DNA from: Prevotella sp.
GTDB lineage: Bacteria; Bacteroidota; Bacteroidia; Bacteroidales; Bacteroidaceae
DNA length: 48,472 bases
Reading direction: 5' to 3'
Assembly (NCBI GenBank): GCA_017443345.1
Contig: JAFSNR010000043.1
Location: 1-48,472, forward strand
A program made the translations under genes and the position numbers. Within the stretch, counting starts at the first letter, position 1, and each line of letters opens with the position of its first letter. Positions 15,647-24,147 of this stretch are shown in pieces. A model generated the notes under the pieces. That model was given only the letters and a program-made list of their open reading frames with translations. It was not told the origin of the DNA and did no database searches.

Positions 15647-16804
15647 ATGACAGAACAAACAAAAGAACATATTGTGAAAGTGGGCTGCGACAGAGGACTC
15701 TGTCATCAGGCTGTGGGTCGACAGGACAGACAGTTGAATACCTATGACTGGCTGGCTGACGTACCTGGCAACATGGAGACCACAGACCTCGTAGAGGTAC
15801 AGTTCAAGCACACCCGCAAAGGATACTACCACAACGTGAACAACCTCGAACTGAAAAAGGGAGACGTAGTGGCTGTAGAGGCTAGTCCTGGTCACGACAT
15901 AGGTGTTGTGACGCTGACAGGCAGACTCGTGAACCTCCAAGTGAAGAAGGCCAACCTGAAATCGGCTGATGACATCAAACGCATCTACCGCATTGCCCGT
16001 GAGACCGACTTGCAGAAATGTCGGGAAGCAAAGGCCCGTGAGCATAGTACCATGATCGAGAGCCGTAAGATAGCCAAAGGTCTGGGACTGGACATGAAAA
16101 TCGGTGACGTGGAGTATCAGGGCGACGGTAATAAGGCCATCTTCTACTACATCGCCGATGAGCGTGTGGACTTCCGCCAGCTGATCAAAGACCTGGCTGC
16201 GGCCTTCCACGTGAGAATCGAGATGAAACAAATCGGGGCACGACAGGAAGCTGGACGCATCGGCGGAACAGGTCCCTGCGGACGTGAACTCTGCTGTGCC
16301 ACCTGGATGAAGAACTTCTCGAGCGTCAGCACCAATGCCGCCCGATTCCAGGACATCTCACTCAACCCCCAGAAACTGGCGGGTATGTGTGCCAAGCTGA
16401 AATGCTGTCTGAACTACGAGGTGGACGACTACGTGGAGGCTGGTAAGCGACTGCCTGGCAAGGACGTGATCCTGCAGACACAGGATGCCGACTACTATTT
16501 CTTCAAGAGTGACATCCTCGCCGGACTCGTGACCTATTCGACGGATAAGAATCTGGCAGCAAATCTCGAGACCATCACTGCCGAGCGCGCCAAGGCTATC
16601 ATCGAGATGAACCGCAACGGCGAAAAGCCTCTCTCTCTCGAGGAAGACAGCGCCAAGAAGACGGAGACGAAGCAGCATGTGGACCTCGCAGGAGGCGACA
16701 TCAGCCGATTCGACAAGTCCAAGAAGAAGAAAAAGAAGAAAAAGCCCAGCAACCGCCAGGACAACAACAAGGGAAATGTCCATAAAGGTCATGCAGCGGA
16801 ATAA
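15647..16804 (+). CDS. ricT: RicT/PSP1-domain protein
   Basis: 385 residues. The PSP1 core spans about 50-290. Cysteine clusters CDRGLC (near 14-19), GPCGRELCC (near 207-215) and CAKLKCC (near 247-253) fit iron-sulfur ligation as described for the Ric (Y) complex of Bacillus, where RicT, RicA and RicF assist RNase Y-dependent RNA maturation. RicA and RicF homologues are not in the window. The C-terminus has a run of lysines (DKSKKKKKKKKP) and a polar tail, likely to bind nucleic acid or membranes. It follows holB as in many bacteria, and its end overlaps the start of gldH. The role in Bacteroidetes is not established. Confidence 0.87.
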   Translation: MTEQTKEHIVKVGCDRGLCHQAVGRQDRQLNTYDWLADVPGNMETTDLVEVQFKHTRKGYYHNVNNLELKKGDVVAVEASPGHDIGVVTLTGRLVNLQVKKANLKSADDIKRIYRIARETDLQKCREAKAREHSTMIESRKIAKGLGLDMKIGDVEYQGDGNKAIFYYIADERVDFRQLIKDLAAAFHVRIEMKQIGARQEAGRIGGTGPCGRELCCATWMKNFSSVSTNAARFQDISLNPQKLAGMCAKLKCCLNYEVDDYVEAGKRLPGKDVILQTQDADYYFFKSDILAGLVTYSTDKNLAANLETITAERAKAIIEMNRNGEKPLSLEEDSAKKTETKQHVDLAGGDISRFDKSKKKKKKKKPSNRQDNNKGNVHKGHAAE

Positions 16805-17270
16805 TCTGAAAAGAATCATATACACTCTGTTACTGACGGCTGTATGGGGGATGACCTCCTGCAGCCGTCAACAGACGGTATTCGCCAACTACGAACATGT
16901 TGATGATACGAGATGGGAGAAAACCGACACCATCATCTTCAATGTGCCACCCTTGGAAAAGCCAGGCACGTATCGTGAAAAACTGGGTCTAAGACTGGCT
17001 GACGACTTTCCATTCATGACACTCTCGATGGAGATAGAGCTCGTGGTAATACCCAAGGGCATGGTTTACAAAAGCCAGCACAAATTCAGCGTAATTGACG
17101 AGACCGGTAATCCAAAAGGCAAGGGACTGAGTCTTCACCAATACGACTTCGATATCAGTGAAGTGGAATTGGAGCAGGGTGACTCATTACACGTCCGCCT
17201 GGCCCACAACATGAAACGCGAGATCCTTCCGGGTGTCGTAGATCTGGGTTTTATACTTATCAGGAAATAA
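16791..17270 (+). CDS. gldH: Gliding-motility-type lipoprotein GldH
   Basis: About 159 residues from the ATG at 16791 (MQRNNLKR). ATG 16776 is also possible, and the open frame extends further upstream only inside ricT. It has a lipoprotein signal VWGMTSC and then the GldH pattern: F.NYEHVDDTRWEKTDTIIFNV, GLRLADDFPFMTLSMEIEL, and a C-terminal MKREILPGVVDLGFIL. GldH is needed for gliding and affects type IX secretion in flavobacteria. Non-gliding Bacteroidales keep it, so its role here is in the envelope but undefined. It overlaps ricT by 14 bases and ends 8 bases from the convergent rodA stop. Confidence 0.87.
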   Translation: MQRNNLKRIIYTLLLTAVWGMTSCSRQQTVFANYEHVDDTRWEKTDTIIFNVPPLEKPGTYREKLGLRLADDFPFMTLSMEIELVVIPKGMVYKSQHKFSVIDETGNPKGKGLSLHQYDFDISEVELEQGDSLHVRLAHNMKREILPGVVDLGFILIRK

Positions 17271-17278
17271 GCAGGGAA

Positions 17279-18748
17279 TTATCGACGCACCATATTCCTG
17301 CCGGCATCAATGCGCAGGAAGATGAAAAGCAGGATGGTAAAGCCCCACAACGACGAACCGCCATAGCTGAAGAACGGTAGAGGGATGCCGATAACAGGTG
17401 TCAAACCCAGTACCATACCCACATTGATGAACACGTGGAACAAGAAGATACTGAGTACGCAATAACCATAGACGCGCCCGAAGCGATAAGGCTGGCGCTC
17501 AGCGAGATGGATCAGCCTTAAGATCAAGGCCAGGAAGAGCACCAACACACCCGCAGATCCTACAAAACCTTCTTCTTCACCTACAGTGCAGAAGATGAAG
17601 TCGGTATCCTGCTCAGGAACGAACTTCAGTTTCGTCTGCGTGCCATTCAGAAAGCCCTTTCCTTCCAAACCACCAGAACCGATGGCAATCTCACTCTGAT
17701 GCACATTATAGCCCGCACCTTTGAGGTCTTCTTCGAGTCCCAGCAGCACATTGATACGCACACGCTGGTGGGGTTCAAGCACATGGTTCAGTCCATAGTC
17801 GGCCAGATTGAAGAACAAAAGTGAGCCCAACGTGAAGAGGGCAATCCAGAGATAGTTGCGGAATCGCGTCATCAGGAAGCGCCACAGGAGATATAGAATA
17901 AGCAGGACACAAACTATCGTACCTACATAAGAGATATCGAAGGGTATGACATAGAGCGAGAACAGCAACGACACCAGCATGACGCCCATGGTAATACCGA
18001 ACAATCGTAAGGCTTCGCGGCGATCACGACAATAGACATAGAGCATAGCCACCGTGAACAGCTGGATGAAAACAAGCACGACAAGCGTACCTACCGATGT
18101 GGACGTATAGGAAAGCATGACATCGGCAAAACGTATACCCACAACGAAGTAGAGCACCATAGCCACACCTGTAAAGAGAATACTGCCTGGCATGCCCTCG
18201 CGATAGAGCATCAGGAAGAAAGAGAGGTAGACCAGTGCGGAGCCCGTCTCACGCTGCATCACAATAAAGAGCATCGGCACAAGGATAATGGCCAAGGTGA
18301 AGGCCGCGTCCTTCCATTTATCCAGGCTATAGCCATAGACACTCATGAACTTTGCCAAAGCCAGAGCCGTAGCGAATTTTGCGAACTCTGCCGGTTGCAC
18401 ACGAACCGGTCCCAGCACCAGCCACGATCGAGAGCCTTTGATTGTATGGGGATTAAAGATAGTACCGAAGAGCAGCAGGAGCATAATGCCGAAGATGATA
18501 AAGGCAAACATGTCGTAGTAACGGTCGTCGAGCAACAAAAGCACAAGTCCCAGAACGATGGAGGTGCCTATCCAGACAATCTGCATACCTGAGCGCGTGC
18601 TCAGACTGAAGATATCGGTATCTCCATAGTCATAGCTGGCACCGCAGACACTGACCCATCCGAAAGTGAGCAGTGCCAGGTAGATTCCAATCGTCCACCA
18701 GTCAAGTGAGCGTAAAACTCCTTTTTCCTTACCTGTCTGTCGTACCAT
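17279..18748 (-). CDS. rodA: Rod-shape peptidoglycan polymerase RodA (SEDS family)
   Basis: 489 residues from the ATG at 18748 (MVRQTGKEKG); a TTG two codons earlier is less likely. It has ten or more membrane helices and SEDS landmarks: KGSRSWLVLGPVRVQPAEFAK, MQRETGSALVYLSFF, the loop IAIGSGGLEGKGFLNGTQTKLKFVPEQDTDFIF, and the end TPVIGIPLPFFSYGGSS. It polymerises lipid II glycan strands for side-wall growth with PBP2, whose gene overlaps it by 20 bases just upstream. There is an extra hydrophobic stretch in the middle (about 235-310), as is common in Bacteroidetes RodA. It is the last gene of the mre operon. Confidence 0.95.
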   Translation of the reverse strand: MVRQTGKEKGVLRSLDWWTIGIYLALLTFGWVSVCGASYDYGDTDIFSLSTRSGMQIVWIGTSIVLGLVLLLLDDRYYDMFAFIIFGIMLLLLFGTIFNPHTIKGSRSWLVLGPVRVQPAEFAKFATALALAKFMSVYGYSLDKWKDAAFTLAIILVPMLFIVMQRETGSALVYLSFFLMLYREGMPGSILFTGVAMVLYFVVGIRFADVMLSYTSTSVGTLVVLVFIQLFTVAMLYVYCRDRREALRLFGITMGVMLVSLLFSLYVIPFDISYVGTIVCVLLILYLLWRFLMTRFRNYLWIALFTLGSLLFFNLADYGLNHVLEPHQRVRINVLLGLEEDLKGAGYNVHQSEIAIGSGGLEGKGFLNGTQTKLKFVPEQDTDFIFCTVGEEEGFVGSAGVLVLFLALILRLIHLAERQPYRFGRVYGYCVLSIFLFHVFINVGMVLGLTPVIGIPLPFFSYGGSSLWGFTILLFIFLRIDAGRNMVRR

Positions 18749-20582
18749 AAGCAATGCGTCGTTCCTGGATGTTCTGAGCTCTGGCCTCGGAGGCCTCGGA
18801 GAGCTTTCCCTTGATATACTGTTCCATAATCAGACCACCGATGGGCACACCATAGGTGGCACCCCATCCTCCGTTCTCCACATAGACAGCAACGGCTATC
18901 TGGGGATTATCCATGGGTGCAAAGCCCATGAACACAGAGTGGTCGTGACCTCGGTTCTGGGCTGTACCAGTCTTACCACAGGCCTCAAAATCGTATTTGG
19001 CCAACTCATGACAGGTACCACCGAGGGCTGAAGAGCGCATGCCCTGTACGACATAGTCATAAGCAGAGCGCTCCGCCTTGGTATAATGACGGCGGGTGAA
19101 GACGGTGTCGAGAGGTTCGCCCTGTACCTTACGCACCACGTGGGGCACGTAGTAATAGCCGCGGTTGGCAATCGTAGCGCCAAGATTAGCTATCTGCAAG
19201 GGCGTGAGTAACACCTCACCCTGTCCGATGGAAATGGAGATAATGGTCAGACCGTTCCACGAACCCTTGTAGGCTTTATCGTAGAACTGCGAGTTAGGTA
19301 TCAGTCCACGTTTCTCACCCGGAAGATCGATACCCAACTTATACCCGAAACCCATTGACACCATATAGTCGCGCCAGATATCCATGGCATTCTGTACGGT
19401 GCCGTATTTCGTGATGTTCTGATTGATCATGTGATAGAGTCCCCAACAGAAGAAACCGTTACACGAGGTACTCAGCGCAGGAACCAGTGGCAGTGGGGCT
19501 GCATGTCCGTGACAGCCTACATGAAGTCCCTTGAAGTTAAAGCCGTGAGCACAGGGATACTGGGTGGCTGGTGTGATAATACCCTCAGAGAGGAAGGTGA
19601 GTCCCTGTGAGGTCTTAAATGTGGAACCTGGAGGATAAAGGCCCATGATACTACGGTTGAGCAACGGTTTCCACACATCCTGCGAGAGCACACGATGGTT
19701 CTTCGAACGCTGACGACCTACCATCAGACGGGGGTCGTAAGAAGGCGACGACACCATACAAAGCACCTCGCCCGTAGAGGGTTCGATAGCCACGATACTG
19801 CCAATCTTGCCTTCAAGCAAACGTTCTCCCAGTTTCTGCAGTTCGAGATCGATGCCAAGGGTCAAGTTCTTTCCCGGTTGTGCTCTCTGATCGAGTTCTC
19901 CATTACGGTAACGTCCCTGTACACGCCCATGAGCATCGCGCAGCAGGATCTGAATACCCTTCACACCACGCAACTCTTTCTCATAGGAACGTTCGACACC
20001 CAACTTACCGATATAGTCGCCAGGCTGGTAATAATCGTCCTCTTCGATATCCGATGGTGAAACCTCGGCCACATCGCCCAGCACATGGGCAGCCACAGGG
20101 AACTGATACTGGCGCACGGTACGCTTCTGTACGTAGAAGCCTGGGAAACGGAACATCTTCTCCTGAAATCTGCTGAAATCCTTGTCGGAGAGCTGACTCA
20201 GGAACACCTGTTCCGTAAAACGCGAATAACCTGGATTGCGGTTACGGTCTTTCATGGCAGCCATACGCTTGTCAAACTCTTCACGTGTGATACCCAGAGC
20301 ATCACAGAACTCCAGCGTGTCGAGCCGCCCTTTGATCTCATTCGTAACCACCATAATATCGTAAGATGGCTGATTATAAACCATCAGCTTACCATGACGG
20401 TCAAGGATGGCACCACGGGCAGGGTATTCTATCTTCTTGAGGAAGGCATTGGAGTCGGCACTCTTCTTATAGTCATCGCTCGTAATCTGGAGCGTGAACA
20501 GGCGGATGATGTAAACAATCACGATCAGGACAGCCACACCACCGATCACATAATGACGATATTCATAATTGGAATCCTTCAC
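18729..20582 (-). CDS. mrdA: Penicillin-binding protein 2 (elongasome transpeptidase)
   Basis: 617 residues. One N-terminal membrane helix (11-31), the PBP dimerisation domain (ARGAILDRHGKLMVYN, 55-70), then the transpeptidase domain with the SxxK active site in PPGSTFK (S320, K323), an SCN triad (STSCNGFF, near 372) and KTGTAQN near 541. It cross-links the glycan made by RodA. The start is GTG at 20582, overlapping the mreD stop as GTGA, which implies translational coupling. The order mreB-mreC-mreD-mrdA-rodA is the classical cell-shape operon. Confidence 0.95.
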   Translation of the reverse strand: MKDSNYEYRHYVIGGVAVLIVIVYIIRLFTLQITSDDYKKSADSNAFLKKIEYPARGAILDRHGKLMVYNQPSYDIMVVTNEIKGRLDTLEFCDALGITREEFDKRMAAMKDRNRNPGYSRFTEQVFLSQLSDKDFSRFQEKMFRFPGFYVQKRTVRQYQFPVAAHVLGDVAEVSPSDIEEDDYYQPGDYIGKLGVERSYEKELRGVKGIQILLRDAHGRVQGRYRNGELDQRAQPGKNLTLGIDLELQKLGERLLEGKIGSIVAIEPSTGEVLCMVSSPSYDPRLMVGRQRSKNHRVLSQDVWKPLLNRSIMGLYPPGSTFKTSQGLTFLSEGIITPATQYPCAHGFNFKGLHVGCHGHAAPLPLVPALSTSCNGFFCWGLYHMINQNITKYGTVQNAMDIWRDYMVSMGFGYKLGIDLPGEKRGLIPNSQFYDKAYKGSWNGLTIISISIGQGEVLLTPLQIANLGATIANRGYYYVPHVVRKVQGEPLDTVFTRRHYTKAERSAYDYVVQGMRSSALGGTCHELAKYDFEACGKTGTAQNRGHDHSVFMGFAPMDNPQIAVAVYVENGGWGATYGVPIGGLIMEQYIKGKLSEASEARAQNIQERRIAYGTTDR

Positions 20583-21079
20583 CTTGAGCGAACACTTTCA
20601 ATGGCCAGAATAAGAAGCGACGTGACGAGAGCACTGGCTAACGCATGCCCCAGCCACGATACCACGTTGAAGAAGCTGAACGACTCGAGTCCGAAGAACA
20701 CCAGACAGTAGAGCAGAATGAGGGAACTCGTGAACAGGAAGAACTTCGTAAAGCCCAATGACATCAGCGACACCTCAAAATTATCGGCAGAGTCTCGTGG
20801 CACAAACAGTTCGAGATAATAAGGCTGTACGAGTGCGATGAGCGTCATCGAGCCTGCAGCCAGACCGGGCGTATTCGAGAATATATCGATGACAAGGCCG
20901 AGGAAAAAGCTCGAGAGCAGCGCAGCCCACTGAGGGGTACCACGACGGAAGGATACGGCGAAATAGACGTAGATCAGGGGAATGGCCATGTCGAAGAGAT
21001 GTACATGGTTCAGGAATAACACCTGAGCCAGCACCAGTACGACACACTGTACCAAACGAATTATCCACTCGGTCGTCAT
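20579..21079 (-). CDS. mreD: Rod shape-determining protein MreD
   Basis: 166 residues with five to six membrane helices and little else. It is recognised mainly by its position between mreC and mrdA and by the N-terminal pattern LVLAQVLFLNHVHLFDMAIPLIYVYF. It scaffolds the elongasome in the inner membrane. It starts one base after the mreC stop and overlaps the PBP2 gene by 4 bases. Confidence 0.88.
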   Translation of the reverse strand: MTTEWIIRLVQCVVLVLAQVLFLNHVHLFDMAIPLIYVYFAVSFRRGTPQWAALLSSFFLGLVIDIFSNTPGLAAGSMTLIALVQPYYLELFVPRDSADNFEVSLMSLGFTKFFLFTSSLILLYCLVFFGLESFSFFNVVSWLGHALASALVTSLLILAIESVRSR

Positions 21080-21080
21080 A

Positions 21081-21956
21081 TCACTGTCTGTTCTGTTGTT
21101 TGAAAATCAACGAGTCCTCTGCTGCCTTCTGCAAAGCGGCACGCTCGGCAATACTCTTGTCACTGATAACACATACATCACGCAAACAGCCGAAATCAGT
21201 ACTCAGGCGCACCTTCAACTTATACGACAGACCATCGCGCGAGTTATAGGCCTGCTCAATCTTACCCACCAGCACACCAGAAGGGAAGATGGAGGAGAAG
21301 CCGCTGGTGACAATCCAGTCACCCAACTTGAACCGCGCATGACGGGGCACATCCTCGACATAAGCCACTGCGGGATCTTCGCCATACCAGTGCAGATAAC
21401 CGAAGTACCCACGTCCGCGGATAGCACAGCTGATGCGCGACGAGGAGGCATTGAGTACGGGAATGACCACAGCGTAATGGTCGCTCACGAGATAGACCAC
21501 ACCCACGACACCATTGCCACAGGCCACACCCATATCAGGCTTCACACCGTCGGCACGTCCCTTGTCGATGGTCATCAGATTCTCCTTCTTGTGGATAGAG
21601 TTGTCGACCACCTTCGCTGGAATCACCTCATACTGACTGAGAAACTCCAGACCTGTACGCTCAAGTGCTGTCGTGTCTTGCGTTAAGTCGCCATAAAGAC
21701 GTCGCAATTGGTCAACCTGTCGTTCCAGATAGAAGTTGCGGAGCGTGAGCTCCTCGTTCATCCGGCCATAGTTGAAGAATGAGATAACACTGCTCTCCCA
21801 CTGGTAGATCTTCCCCATGACGGCATTAGCCGACGAGAAGATGACACTACCCTGATAGCTGTTGTAGTTAAACAACAGAACACCACTGACTACTTCCAAC
21901 AGTATGAAAATGAGCCAGTGATGATACTTTTGCAGGAAATCCAGCAGGTTCCTCAT
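21081..21956 (-). CDS. mreC: Rod shape-determining protein MreC
   Basis: 291 residues. A single N-terminal membrane helix (about 13-30), a coiled coil with EELTLRNFYLERQVDQLRRLYGDL (about 64-92), then the periplasmic beta domain. Motifs are VIPAKVVDNSIHKKENLMTIDKG, DGVKPDMGVACGNGVVGVVY, RGYFGYLHW and GDWIVTSGFSSIFPSGVLVG. MreC links cytoplasmic MreB to PBP2 and RodA. The gap to mreB (49 bases) is filled with heptad repeats. Confidence 0.94.
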   Translation of the reverse strand: MRNLLDFLQKYHHWLIFILLEVVSGVLLFNYNSYQGSVIFSSANAVMGKIYQWESSVISFFNYGRMNEELTLRNFYLERQVDQLRRLYGDLTQDTTALERTGLEFLSQYEVIPAKVVDNSIHKKENLMTIDKGRADGVKPDMGVACGNGVVGVVYLVSDHYAVVIPVLNASSSRISCAIRGRGYFGYLHWYGEDPAVAYVEDVPRHARFKLGDWIVTSGFSSIFPSGVLVGKIEQAYNSRDGLSYKLKVRLSTDFGCLRDVCVISDKSIAERAALQKAAEDSLIFKQQNRQ

Positions 21957-21964
21957 TCAACCAC

Positions 21965-22006
21965 AAACTGTAAACCGTAAACTGTAAACCGTAAACAGTA
22001 AACAGT
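21965..22006 (-). repeat. Heptad spacer between mreB and mreC
   Basis: Six 7-base units on the + strand: AAACTGT AAACCGT AAACTGT AAACCGT AAACAGT AAACAGT, running into the mreB stop codon (22006-22008) and ending 8 bases before the mreC start. It is the most regular array in the window and the only inter-gene one without a stop triplet in each unit on the coding strand. Confidence 0.9.
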
Positions 22007-23028
22007 TACCTCATCAGGAAGTTGAAACGATCGAGGTTCTTCAGCGCAACGCCGGCACCCTTTGCCACACTGTGGAGGGGATCCTCAGGCACGTGGAACT
22101 GAATGTGCATCTTTTCCGTGAGACGCTTGTCGAGTCCACGCAACAAGGCACCACCACCTGCGAGATAGATTCCATTCTTCACGATATCGGCATAGAGCTC
22201 AGGAGGCGTATTCTCAAGTGCTGAGAGAACGGCGTTCTCAATCTTCGAAACAGTCTTATCGAGACAGTGTGCTATCTCCTGATAGCATACAGGCACCTCC
22301 ATAGGCAGAGCCGTGATACGGTTAGGACCGTGAACGATAAAGTCATCAGGAGCCTCCTCGCCCAGGTCTGTGAGGGCAGAACCCACGTTGATCTTGATAC
22401 GCTCGGCCATACGCTCGCTGACCTTCACGTTGTGCTGACGATACATATACTCCTGGATATCTGCCGTCAGATCATCACCTGCGGTACGGATGGAGTTATT
22501 TGCCACAATACCACCCAATGAGATCACGGCAATCTCGGTAGAACCACCACCGATATCAACAATCATGTTACCCTCGGGAGCCTCGACATCGATACCGATA
22601 CCGATGGCAGCAGCCATAGGCTCGAAAATCAGATACACATCACGACCATCTGCATGCTCAGCAGAGTCGCGTACGGCACGCAGCTCCACCTCAGTAGAAC
22701 CTGAAGGCACACCAATCACCATGCGCAGTGAGGGTGAGAACAGACGGCTACCCGAATGAACCATCTTGATAAGACCACGAATCATCTGTTCGCAGGCCGA
22801 GAAGTCGGCAATCACACCATCGCGCAAAGGACGGACGGTACGGATATTGTCGTGTGTCTTCTCATACATCATCTTGGCATCGTTACCGACGGCAATCATC
22901 TTGTCGGTACGACGGTCCAAAGCAACGACCGAAGGCTCATCAACCACAATCTTATCATCACTGATAATGATGGTATTGGCCGTTCCCAGGTCCATTGCTA
23001 TCTCTTGTACAAAACTGAAAAATCCCAT
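22006..23028 (-). CDS. mreB: Actin-like rod shape protein MreB
   Basis: 340 residues. Phosphate loop IAMDLGTANTIII (10-22), VVDEPSVVAL, the second phosphate motif MIVDIGGGSTEIAVISLGG, and the adenosine motif GIYLAGGGALLRGLDKRL near the C-terminus. It forms membrane-bound filaments that direct side-wall synthesis. The length is normal. It is the second gene of the operon after the IMP cyclohydrolase, with only heptad repeats in between. Confidence 0.96.
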   Translation of the reverse strand: MGFFSFVQEIAMDLGTANTIIISDDKIVVDEPSVVALDRRTDKMIAVGNDAKMMYEKTHDNIRTVRPLRDGVIADFSACEQMIRGLIKMVHSGSRLFSPSLRMVIGVPSGSTEVELRAVRDSAEHADGRDVYLIFEPMAAAIGIGIDVEAPEGNMIVDIGGGSTEIAVISLGGIVANNSIRTAGDDLTADIQEYMYRQHNVKVSERMAERIKINVGSALTDLGEEAPDDFIVHGPNRITALPMEVPVCYQEIAHCLDKTVSKIENAVLSALENTPPELYADIVKNGIYLAGGGALLRGLDKRLTEKMHIQFHVPEDPLHSVAKGAGVALKNLDRFNFLMR

Positions 23029-23031
23029 TAT

Positions 23032-23066
23032 CTATAAACTATCAACTATAAACTAACAATTATCAC
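23032..23066 (-). repeat. Heptad spacer between the IMP cyclohydrolase gene and mreB
   Basis: Five 7-base units on + (CTATAAA CTATCAA CTATAAA CTAACAA TTATCAC). On the coding strand each unit ends in TAG or TAA. The array includes the TGA stop of the upstream gene and ends 3 bases before the mreB ATG. Confidence 0.82.
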
Positions 23067-23656
23067 TTCTCAAACCACGCGTTGATGGCAGTATCATAGT
23101 GTGAGCTCACACCAAAGGCACGTGTAGCCAGCATGCGGCGCTGAGCTTTCGTCGTAACGGCACCCTGCTGCATCAGGATATCGAACAGCACACCATATTC
23201 GGCCTTAGAAGGCACAATCACGACATCATTGAAATTCTTCGCTGCGGCACGGATGAGCGAGATGCCGCCGATATCAATCTTCTCGATGATATCTTCCTCA
23301 GAGGCACCACTGGCCACAGTCTGCTCAAAGGGATAAAGGTCTACGATCACCAGATCAATCTCTGGGATCTCGTACTGCTTCATCTGCTCAATGTCGCCCT
23401 CGTTCTCACGACGGCCCAGGATTCCTCCGAACACCTTCGGATGCAGGGTCTTCACACGTCCGCCAAGGATCGAGGGATAAGTGGTTACATCCTCTACCTT
23501 CTGGCACTCATAACCCAGAGACTCAATAAACTGCTGTGTACCACCAGTTGACAGGAACTTCACACCTTCCTCATTCAGTTTCTTGAGTAAATCGTCCAGT
23601 CCGTCCTTGTGGAATACAGACACCAAAGCGGTCTTAATCTTCTTAGTTTCAGCCAT
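23063..23656 (-). CDS. Stand-alone IMP cyclohydrolase (N-terminal half of PurH)
   Basis: 197 residues from the ATG at 23656; a TTG two codons earlier is less likely. It matches the MGS-like cyclohydrolase domain of PurH: KIKTALVSVFHKDGL, FLSTGGTQQFIESLG, TTYPSILGGRVKTLHPKVFGG, VDLYPFEQTVASGAS, EKIDIGGISLIRAAAKNF, and the end SSHYDTAI..WFEK, where the linker to the transformylase domain would begin. The AICAR transformylase half (about 300 residues) is absent, and downstream DNA goes straight to mreB, so this is a single-domain enzyme for the last step of IMP synthesis. The missing half must be encoded elsewhere. It has its own promoter at 23697-23704 and leads the cell-shape operon. Confidence 0.88.
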   Translation of the reverse strand: MAETKKIKTALVSVFHKDGLDDLLKKLNEEGVKFLSTGGTQQFIESLGYECQKVEDVTTYPSILGGRVKTLHPKVFGGILGRRENEGDIEQMKQYEIPEIDLVIVDLYPFEQTVASGASEEDIIEKIDIGGISLIRAAAKNFNDVVIVPSKAEYGVLFDILMQQGAVTTKAQRRMLATRAFGVSSHYDTAINAWFEK

Positions 23657-23696
23657 TTCCAAATTCTTATAACGTTATAAATTCTATTTCAGCGTG

Positions 23697-23704
23697 CAAA
23701 GTTA
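23697..23704 (-). promoter_or_regulatory. -7 box of the IMP cyclohydrolase-mre operon
   Basis: TAACTTTG on the minus strand, 40 bases before the ATG at 23656. It is the only clear promoter ahead of the six-gene cell-shape operon. Confidence 0.72.
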
Positions 23705-23714
23705 CAAAAAGAAA

Positions 23715-23759
23715 ACGGATTAATCTTCATTTTCATGTCGAAATTTTAGATTAATCCGT
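23715..23759 (-). terminator. Terminator of the GH28-CE12-rhaM operon
   Basis: Perfect 12-base-pair stem ACGGATTAATCT / AGATTAATCCGT with a 21-base loop, followed on the minus strand by TTTTCTTTTTG. It sits between the rhaM stop and the next -7 box. Confidence 0.85.
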
Positions 23760-23782
23760 GTTAAATTGACAATCATCAGTCG

Positions 23783-24100
23783 TCAGTCGAGGTGGAACAC
23801 CTCCTGAATGGGAACGGTGACAGGCGAATTATCGGGATTCACCTCCATGATGTCAGCCATCATGTCCCACCATTTCTGGGTGATGGGATCCACGTTCTCC
23901 GTGTCCTGCGAGTTACCCTCGCCTTCACACTCCTGATAGCCGAAGAGGATATTGGTATCCTTGTCCCAATAGATGCTGTAGTTGCTGACGCCACCATCCT
24001 TGATCATTTTCACCAGCTCAGGCCAGATAGCCGCATGGCGCTTCTCATACTCTTTCTCACACCCCGGTTTCAGGTACATCTTAAATGCAAATCTTTTCAT
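23783..24100 (-). CDS. rhaM: L-rhamnose mutarotase
   Basis: 105 residues from the ATG at 24100 (MKRFAFKMYLKPG); an upstream ATG at 24127 would add nine residues not seen in the family. Matches to RhaM are EYEKRHAAIWPELVKMI (with the active-site His), SNYSIYWDKDTNILFGY, QKWWDMMADIMEVNPDNSP and the end QEVFHLD. It interconverts alpha- and beta-L-rhamnose before catabolism. It follows the CE12 and GH28 genes, consistent with rhamnose released from rhamnogalacturonan-I. No rhaA, rhaB or rhaD lies in the window. Confidence 0.93.
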   Translation of the reverse strand: MKRFAFKMYLKPGCEKEYEKRHAAIWPELVKMIKDGGVSNYSIYWDKDTNILFGYQECEGEGNSQDTENVDPITQKWWDMMADIMEVNPDNSPVTVPIQEVFHLD

Positions 24101-24147
24101 AAATCTTTCAATTTTATCATTATACATTTTTTGTTCTTTGCTTCTCT

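Noticed and set aside
16677-16790. Longer N-terminus of GldH starting in the ricT frame overlap
   Set aside because: The first 38 residues would be Arg/Ser/Thr-rich and would precede a lipoprotein signal, which must be N-terminal.
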